Source: Bacillus marasmi
GTDB lineage: Bacteria > Bacillota > Bacilli > Bacillales > Cytobacillaceae
Direction: 5' to 3'
NCBI RefSeq assembly: GCF_902168435.1
Contig: NZ_LR656165.1
Location: 62,001-126,000 of the forward strand
DNA length: 64,000 nucleotides
Below, piece after piece: positions 59,698 through 64,000 of this stretch. Every line of letters begins with the position of its first letter. The stretch's first letter is position 1. A program made the position numbers and the translations under genes. The notes under the pieces were generated by a model. The model was given only the letters and a program-made list of their open reading frames with translations, did not search any database and had not been told where the DNA came from.

Positions 59698-59836
59698 GTC
59701 ATGCTCCTCTCTTTGTAAAAGAGTGTCCTATTTCTTCTTTTAAATTACCGTTTTTCGATTCCTGTCGCAACAGTGTCATATTATTGTCAAAAGTATTAGT
59801 GTGAGAATGTCACTTAAGCGAAACGAATGATACGAG

Positions 59837-60327
59837 AAAAGAGGCTGGGACATATGTATTTCAGCTAAACAAAAAACCGAACTATCATGCGAAATTCTAA
59901 CTTAGAATTTCCTAATAGTTCGATTTTTTAATTCCTTTTTACTATAGAGCTACCCTGAAATAAATGTGGATCACACATTAAGTGCAGTTTTTTTGCTTGA
60001 GGGTTTGTTAACCCGAATGTTGATTTCCTTGTGTTTGAAAATAAGCGGAAGAATTACGCTTATTTTGGAAAAGACCCATATTTCCCTTATAATAACGGGA
60101 GTTTTTCCGCTTATTTCATAAAAATCAATTGATTTTGTCTTTTGGGGAGTAGTTAAGCGGAAAATCTACCCTTATTTCAGCTCATTTAGCCCCATTTACA
60201 TAAAATAAGGGGAAATTCTACTCTTATTTAGATTCTCATACCTACATGAAAATCAACACTGAACTCTAATATAGTCCTACAAGAAATCATTTGGTTAGCG
60301 AACAATTTAGTTCTGTCCCAGCTTCTT
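59837..60327. repeat. intergenic element with 14-bp inverted ends
   Basis: AAGAGGCTGGGACA near 59839 is repeated in inverted form (TGTCCCAGCTTCTT) at 60314-60327. Between them lie a large hairpin at 59878-59922 (CGAACTAT ... ATAGTTCG, enclosing GAAATTCTAA/TTAGAATTTC) with flanking A and T runs, and the array at 60040-60231. It occupies most of the gap between the ABC ATPase gene and tcdA. No ORF longer than trivial was seen. Confidence 0.6.
60040..60231. repeat. degenerate tandem array with ~52-bp spacing, four units
   Basis: Units AATAAGCGGAAGAATTACGC (60040), AATAACGGGAGTTTTTCCGC (60091), TTAAGCGGAAAATCTACCCT (60153) and AATAAGGGGAAATTCTACTC (60204) each end in TTATTT. The core AAGCGG or its variant begins at 60043, 60094, 60155 and 60207: steps of 51, 61 and 52. 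Each unit is a small hairpin (AATAAGCG with CGCTTATT in the first). Confidence 0.75.
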
Positions 60328-60332
60328 AATGT

Positions 60333-61103
60333 CTATTTATGTTCATCACTTACTCGGGTAATTTTAATATCGGATAATAATTGTCGGACAACATAGCTAG
60401 CCATAATGAGTCCTGCAACCGATGGTACAAATGCATTTGATGAAGGTGGCATTTGCGCTTTACGGATTTCAGCTTGATCATTACCGACCACCTTGCGGAC
60501 ATCCTCGCGAATCACAATTGGGCTTTCATCAGAAAAGACTACCGGGATTCCTTTGTGAATTCTCTCTTTGCGAAGCTTCGTTCGGATGACTTTTGCGATT
60601 GGATCCGTATGGGTTTTAGAAATATCAGCAATTTGGAACCGAGTTGGATCCATTTTATTAGCAGCGCCCATACTAGAAATCATCGGTATATTCCGTTTCA
60701 GGCATTCCTTCATTAGATGGATCTTATAGATAATTGTATCGGATGCATCGACGACGAAATCAAGTCCATAACTGAAAAATTGCTCATATGTTTCTTCTGT
60801 ATAAAACATTTTCAAAGCGATAACTTCACAATTAGGATTAATATCTTTAATCCGTTCTTTCATTAATTCTGCCTTTGGTTGTCCAACGGTTGATAATAGT
60901 GCAATAACCTGACGATTGACGTTCGTAATATCTACTGTATCCTTATCGACAAGCACCAGACGTCCCACACCTGACCGCGCCAACGCTTCAGCTGCAAACG
61001 AGCCAACACCGCCGATACCAAGTACTGCAACCGTGCTCCCCTTCATGATATCGAGACCTTCTTGACCAATGGCTAATTCATTTCTAGAAAATTGATGTAG
61101 CAT
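60333..61103 (-). CDS. tcdA: tRNA threonylcarbamoyladenosine dehydratase TcdA
   Basis: 256 residues. E1-like ATP-dependent enzyme that cyclises t6A37 to ct6A in tRNAs. Nucleotide motif VLGIGGVGSFAAEALARSG (about 30-48), LVDKDTVDITNVNRQ (about 52-66) with the conserved Asp and Arg residues, VVDASDTIIYKIHL near 126, and AGLIMASYVVRQLL at the end. Together with mtaB it gives two enzymes acting on t6A37 in this window. B. subtilis yrvM. Confidence 0.94.
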   Translation of the reverse strand: MLHQFSRNELAIGQEGLDIMKGSTVAVLGIGGVGSFAAEALARSGVGRLVLVDKDTVDITNVNRQVIALLSTVGQPKAELMKERIKDINPNCEVIALKMFYTEETYEQFFSYGLDFVVDASDTIIYKIHLMKECLKRNIPMISSMGAANKMDPTRFQIADISKTHTDPIAKVIRTKLRKERIHKGIPVVFSDESPIVIREDVRKVVGNDQAEIRKAQMPPSSNAFVPSVAGLIMASYVVRQLLSDIKITRVSDEHK

Positions 61104-61259
61104 ACTTTATCACTCCAACACCAAACTGTTCATTTTGTTTTACTTCTTAGCTTTTTCCCGATAATGAATATAACATACTTGCTCATAAAAATAATAGTAT
61201 TTCGATAGGAATTTGGTAAAAAGAGAAGCTCTTTGATTTATCGATGGAGTTTGCATTTC

Positions 61260-61408
61260 GTTGGTAGCAATTTTTTTTACTGAACTTCAAATTTTGTTAC
61301 CAATATGCTTTATTGGTAACACTTTTCCCCAGTCATGGATTAATTTTGTTACCAATCCCCCTCATTGGTAACAATTCTCCTCGTTCTCGACCTCATTTTG
61401 TTACCAAT
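61260..61408. repeat. tandem array with exact 52-bp spacing, three units
   Basis: ATTTTGTTACCAAT starts at 61291, 61343 and 61395, steps of 52 and 52. Its inverse ATTGGTAACA starts at 61312 and 61364, with a degenerate GTTGGTAGCA at 61260, again 52 apart. TTACCAAT and ATTGGTAA form a hairpin in each unit. It lies between the 6S RNA end and tcdA in a region without genes. Confidence 0.93.
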
Positions 61409-61521
61409 ACCCACATCCCAAAAGAGAGAAAAGGCCAACTCACTTAACTAATCTCATCAACAAACACAACAAAAAACCCCATGGAAAAAATCCAAGGAGT
61501 GTGAGTACTAATATAAAAGTG

Positions 61522-61716
61522 AAAAAGCCCCAATCGTGCCGTCACGTAATTGCTTCGTTTTGATCCTGCTCCCTGCAGGTGGGTGTCCTGTTTCAAGCTT
61601 ATGTAGGTCCCCTATAACGAGGCGTGAACGCGACTTGAAAACTCAAACTCCCAAAGTGAAAATGTTAGGTCAAAACATCTGCTAATGTAACTAACACATC
61701 AGGACTCTTTCTTATT
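61522..61716 (-). ncRNA. ssrS: 6S RNA (6S-1, bsrA type)
   Basis: About 195 bases on the minus strand, starting near 61716 and ending in GGGGCTTTTTC. The 5' part GAGTCCTGATGTGTTAGTTA pairs only partly; the internal region CGCGTTCACGCCTCGTTATA, then GACCTACATAAGCTTGAAAC and GGACACCCACCTGCAGG, and the 3' part CGTGACGGCACGATTGGGGC are characteristic of Bacillus 6S-1. It binds sigma-A RNA polymerase by mimicking an open promoter. The position between aspS and tcdA (yrvM) is that of bsrA in B. subtilis. Confidence 0.93.
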
Positions 61717-61722
61717 ACTTAA

Positions 61723-61751
61723 ATAGTACCATAAAATATTTCAGGAAACAA
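61723..61751 (-). promoter_or_regulatory. sigma-A promoter of 6S RNA
   Basis: TTGTTT (61751-61746) and TACTAT (61728-61723) are 17 bases apart on the minus strand, directly after the aspS stop at 61769. Confidence 0.65.
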
Positions 61752-61768
61752 GAATTGAGAAGTGGCAA

Positions 61769-63544
61769 TTACTTGTCCATTTTTACAGTTAAATCCAAAT
61801 AAAGCTCTCTTAATTGAGTTTTGCTTACTTGTGACGGTGCTTCAGTTAATAAACAGCTAGCACTTGCTGTTTTAGGGAATGCAATCGTATCACGAAGATT
61901 TGTGCTTCCAGCTAATAGCATAACTAATCTGTCTAAACCTAGAGCGATTCCGCCGTGTGGAGGCGTTCCATATTCAAACGCTTCAAGTAAGAATCCGAAT
62001 TGTTCTCGAGCTTCTTCTGGTGTAAAACCAAGAACGCTAAACATTTTTTCTTGAACTGGACGTTCGAAAATACGTAATGAACCTCCACCAAGCTCATATC
62101 CGTTTAACACGATATCATATGCTTGAGCGCGTACCTTGCCAGGATCTGTTTCTAATAAATCCAAGTCCTCACGGAATGGCATTGTAAATGGATGATGCGC
62201 ACTATAGTAACGGCCGTCTTCTTCTGAGTATTCAAGCAGTGGCCAATCAGTTACCCATAAGAAGTTGAATAGACTTTGATCGATTAGGTCTAATTCCTTA
62301 CCAAGCTTCAGACGTAGTGCGCCTAAGCTATCAGCAACAATCTTTTTATTATCAGCCACAAATAGGATTAAGTCACCTAATTCAACATCCAATGCTGCTT
62401 TAATTTGTGCTTGTTCTTCCTCAGATACAAACTTCGCAATCGGACCTTTTAAGCCATCCTCTTCAGCTTTAAACCAAGCTAAGCCCTTTGCACCATAAAC
62501 TGCTGCAAATTCAGTTAGATGATCGATATCTTTACGTGAATAACGGTCAGCAGCACCCTTTACATTCAATGCTTTAACCTGTCCGCCTGCAGCAATTGGA
62601 CCTGAGAATACTTTAAAGCCTGAATCCTTAAGGATTTCAGAAAGATCTACTAACTCAAGGCCGAAGCGAGTATCCGGTTTATCTGAACCGTAACGGCTCA
62701 TTGCTTCATCATAGGTCATGCGTTGAATGGGTAGCGCGATCTCAACACCTTTAACCTCTTTCATGATTTTTGCCATCATTTTCTCAATAAGAGCAATGAT
62801 ATCGTCCTGGCTCAAGAAGCTAGTTTCGATATCGACTTGCGTAAATTCCGGCTGACGGTCAGCACGCAGGTCCTCATCACGGAAGCAACGCGCGATTTGA
62901 TAATAGCGCTCTACTCCACCAACCATTAACAGTTGCTTAAAGATTTGCGGAGATTGTGGTAATGCATAAAATTCCCCTGGATGTACACGACTTGGTACTA
63001 AATAGTCACGTGCACCTTCTGGAGTACTTTTTGTTAAGATTGGTGTTTCAATATCAAGAAAGCCTTCGCCATCTAAATAATCGCGAATTGCTTTTGTAAC
63101 TTGATGGCGCATTTTGAACGTCTCAAACATTACTGGACGGCGCATATCAAGATAACGGTATTTTAGTCTTAGGTCTTCTGATACATCTGTCTTATCTTCA
63201 ATTTGGAATGGTGGTGTTTTTGCTTCGTTAATAATGTTTACTTCATCCACCATTACTTCAATTTTACCAGTAGAAATGTTTTCATTGATGGTGCTTGCAT
63301 CACGAGCAACAACAGTTCCTTTAATATCAAGGACATATTCTGAACGAACCTTTTCCGCAATCGCTAATGCATCGCTTGAAGTTTCTTGATTAAATACGAT
63401 TTGAACAATGCCAGTACGGTCGCGAAGGTCGATGAAAATAACCCCACCTAAATCACGACGCTTTGACACCCAACCTTTAAGAGTTACTTTTTCGCCAATG
63501 GCAGTCTCTGGAACATCTCCACAAAAATACGTTCTTCCAAACAT
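61769..63544 (-). CDS. aspS: aspartate-tRNA ligase
   Basis: 591 residues, family length. Class II synthetase. An N-terminal OB fold (about 1-110, [20 protein letters not shown]) binds the anticodon. The class IIb core has motif 1 ([20 protein letters not shown]), motif 2 ([18 protein letters not shown]) and motif 3 ([13 protein letters not shown] near 530). A GAD insertion domain lies in the middle. It follows hisS by 19 bases, as in other Bacilli, so the two are co-transcribed. Whether it charges only tRNA-Asp or also tRNA-Asn cannot be judged here. Confidence 0.98.
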   Translation of the reverse strand: MFGRTYFCGDVPETAIGEKVTLKGWVSKRRDLGGVIFIDLRDRTGIVQIVFNQETSSDALAIAEKVRSEYVLDIKGTVVARDASTINENISTGKIEVMVDEVNIINEAKTPPFQIEDKTDVSEDLRLKYRYLDMRRPVMFETFKMRHQVTKAIRDYLDGEGFLDIETPILTKSTPEGARDYLVPSRVHPGEFYALPQSPQIFKQLLMVGGVERYYQIARCFRDEDLRADRQPEFTQVDIETSFLSQDDIIALIEKMMAKIMKEVKGVEIALPIQRMTYDEAMSRYGSDKPDTRFGLELVDLSEILKDSGFKVFSGPIAAGGQVKALNVKGAADRYSRKDIDHLTEFAAVYGAKGLAWFKAEEDGLKGPIAKFVSEEEQAQIKAALDVELGDLILFVADNKKIVADSLGALRLKLGKELDLIDQSLFNFLWVTDWPLLEYSEEDGRYYSAHHPFTMPFREDLDLLETDPGKVRAQAYDIVLNGYELGGGSLRIFERPVQEKMFSVLGFTPEEAREQFGFLLEAFEYGTPPHGGIALGLDRLVMLLAGSTNLRDTIAFPKTASASCLLTEAPSQVSKTQLRELYLDLTVKMDK

Positions 63545-63563
63545 AGTTTTCTAATCCCCCTCT

Positions 63564-64000
63564 TTATTTACAAAAACCTGATAAAGTTTCAATGAATGAT
63601 GGTAAATCTACTTCAGTTTGTTCACCAGTTGCCATATTTTTTAGATTGATTTTATTAGCCTTCAATTCATCATCACCTAAAACGGCAACAAATTTTGCTT
63701 GGTGACGATCGGCAGCTTTAAATTGAGTCTTAATTTTACGATCTAAGTAATCGCGTTCTGATGAAAAACCAGCCTTGCGGAGTTGATGTAAAAGCGTAAC
63801 GGTATAATCCTTCGCTTCTTCACCAAGCGACACCAAGTAGCAGTCAATGCTTTCAGACAATGGAAGCTCGACCTTCTCGGCTTCTAATGCAGCTAAACAT
63901 CTTTCAATACTCATCGCAAAGCCAATCCCTGGTGTCTCTGGTCCGCCAAGTTCCTCAACGAGACCATTATAGCGACCGCCACCACATAAAGTCGTAATCG
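63564..64000 (-). CDS. hisS: histidine-tRNA ligase, 3' part (5' end outside window)
   Basis: The frame is open to base 64000, giving the last 145 codons. It includes the class II motif region TTLCGGGRYNGLVEELGGPE and GIGFAMSIERCLAAL (motif 3), then the C-terminal anticodon-binding domain (DCYLVSLGEEAKDYTVTLLH, LRKAGFSSERDYLDRKIKTQ) ending GFCK. The apparent start at 63914 is an internal methionine. It is upstream of aspS in one transcript. Confidence 0.96.
   Translation of the reverse strand, partial: ITTLCGGGRYNGLVEELGGPETPGIGFAMSIERCLAALEAEKVELPLSESIDCYLVSLGEEAKDYTVTLLHQLRKAGFSSERDYLDRKIKTQFKAADRHQAKFVAVLGDDELKANKINLKNMATGEQTEVDLPSFIETLSGFCK

Overview
The window is a chromosomal stretch from an endospore-forming, low-GC Gram-positive bacterium of the family Bacillaceae. 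Three things point there: sporulation genes (spoIIP, gpr, sigK, sda), the complete late-competence comE locus, and a gene order that follows the yqeZ-to-hisS segment of Bacillus subtilis almost step by step. Genus and species cannot be fixed from this sequence alone. Most genes are on the minus strand. The plus strand carries only yqeW, rpsT, yqzM, comER, sda, pssA and rarA.

Layout. 1-5.5 kb: the 5' part of yqeZ under a sigma-W-type promoter, yqeY-rpsU, the phosphate transporter gene yqeW, deoC and mtaB. 5.5-15.4 kb: the heat-shock operon hrcA-grpE-dnaK-dnaJ followed by the modification enzymes prmA-rsmE-mtaB, controlled by a perfect CIRCE operator, with hemW and lepA upstream. 15.5-20.4 kb: yqxA-spoIIP-gpr (sporulation and germination), rpsT, holA and yqzM. 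20.8-25.3 kb: comEA-comEB-comEC with divergent comER. 25.3-30.4 kb: a tight run yqeG-yqeH-aroE-yhbY-nadD-yqeK-rsfS-yqeM (ribosome assembly, NAD, shikimate). 30.4-33.5 kb: sda with DnaA boxes, divergent psd/pssA, and an uninterrupted sigK. 33.5-47.4 kb: small proteins, mtnN, a class B PBP, greA, udk, the tRNA U34 hydroxylation/methoxylation set (trmR, trhP1, trhP2), mltG, ireB-yrrK-yrzB, and alaS behind a T-box. 47.4-64 kb: yrrI, yrzQ, yrzR, yrrD, recD2, yrrB, the cymR-yrvO-mnmA sulfur relay, rarA, an ABC-2 transporter pair, tcdA, 6S RNA, aspS and the 3' part of hisS.

The genes are mostly conserved housekeeping genes; the unusual material is between them. Four intergenic regions hold short tandem arrays with different or only partly related sequences but the same spacing of about 52 bp (about five turns of B-DNA). 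Each unit contains one or more inverted repeats (3944-4047, 48602-48975, 60040-60231, 61260-61408). Interspersed palindromic repeats also occur, including one inserted in another at 20444-20691. The sda promoter region combines several DnaA boxes with a LexA-like palindrome over the -35 element. A 27-codon ORF with a strong promoter and ribosome-binding site sits upstream of the small gene yrzI.

No rRNA, tRNA, CRISPR array, prophage or intact insertion sequence was seen. Starts were chosen by hand from ribosome-binding sites and family lengths; no database search was run.
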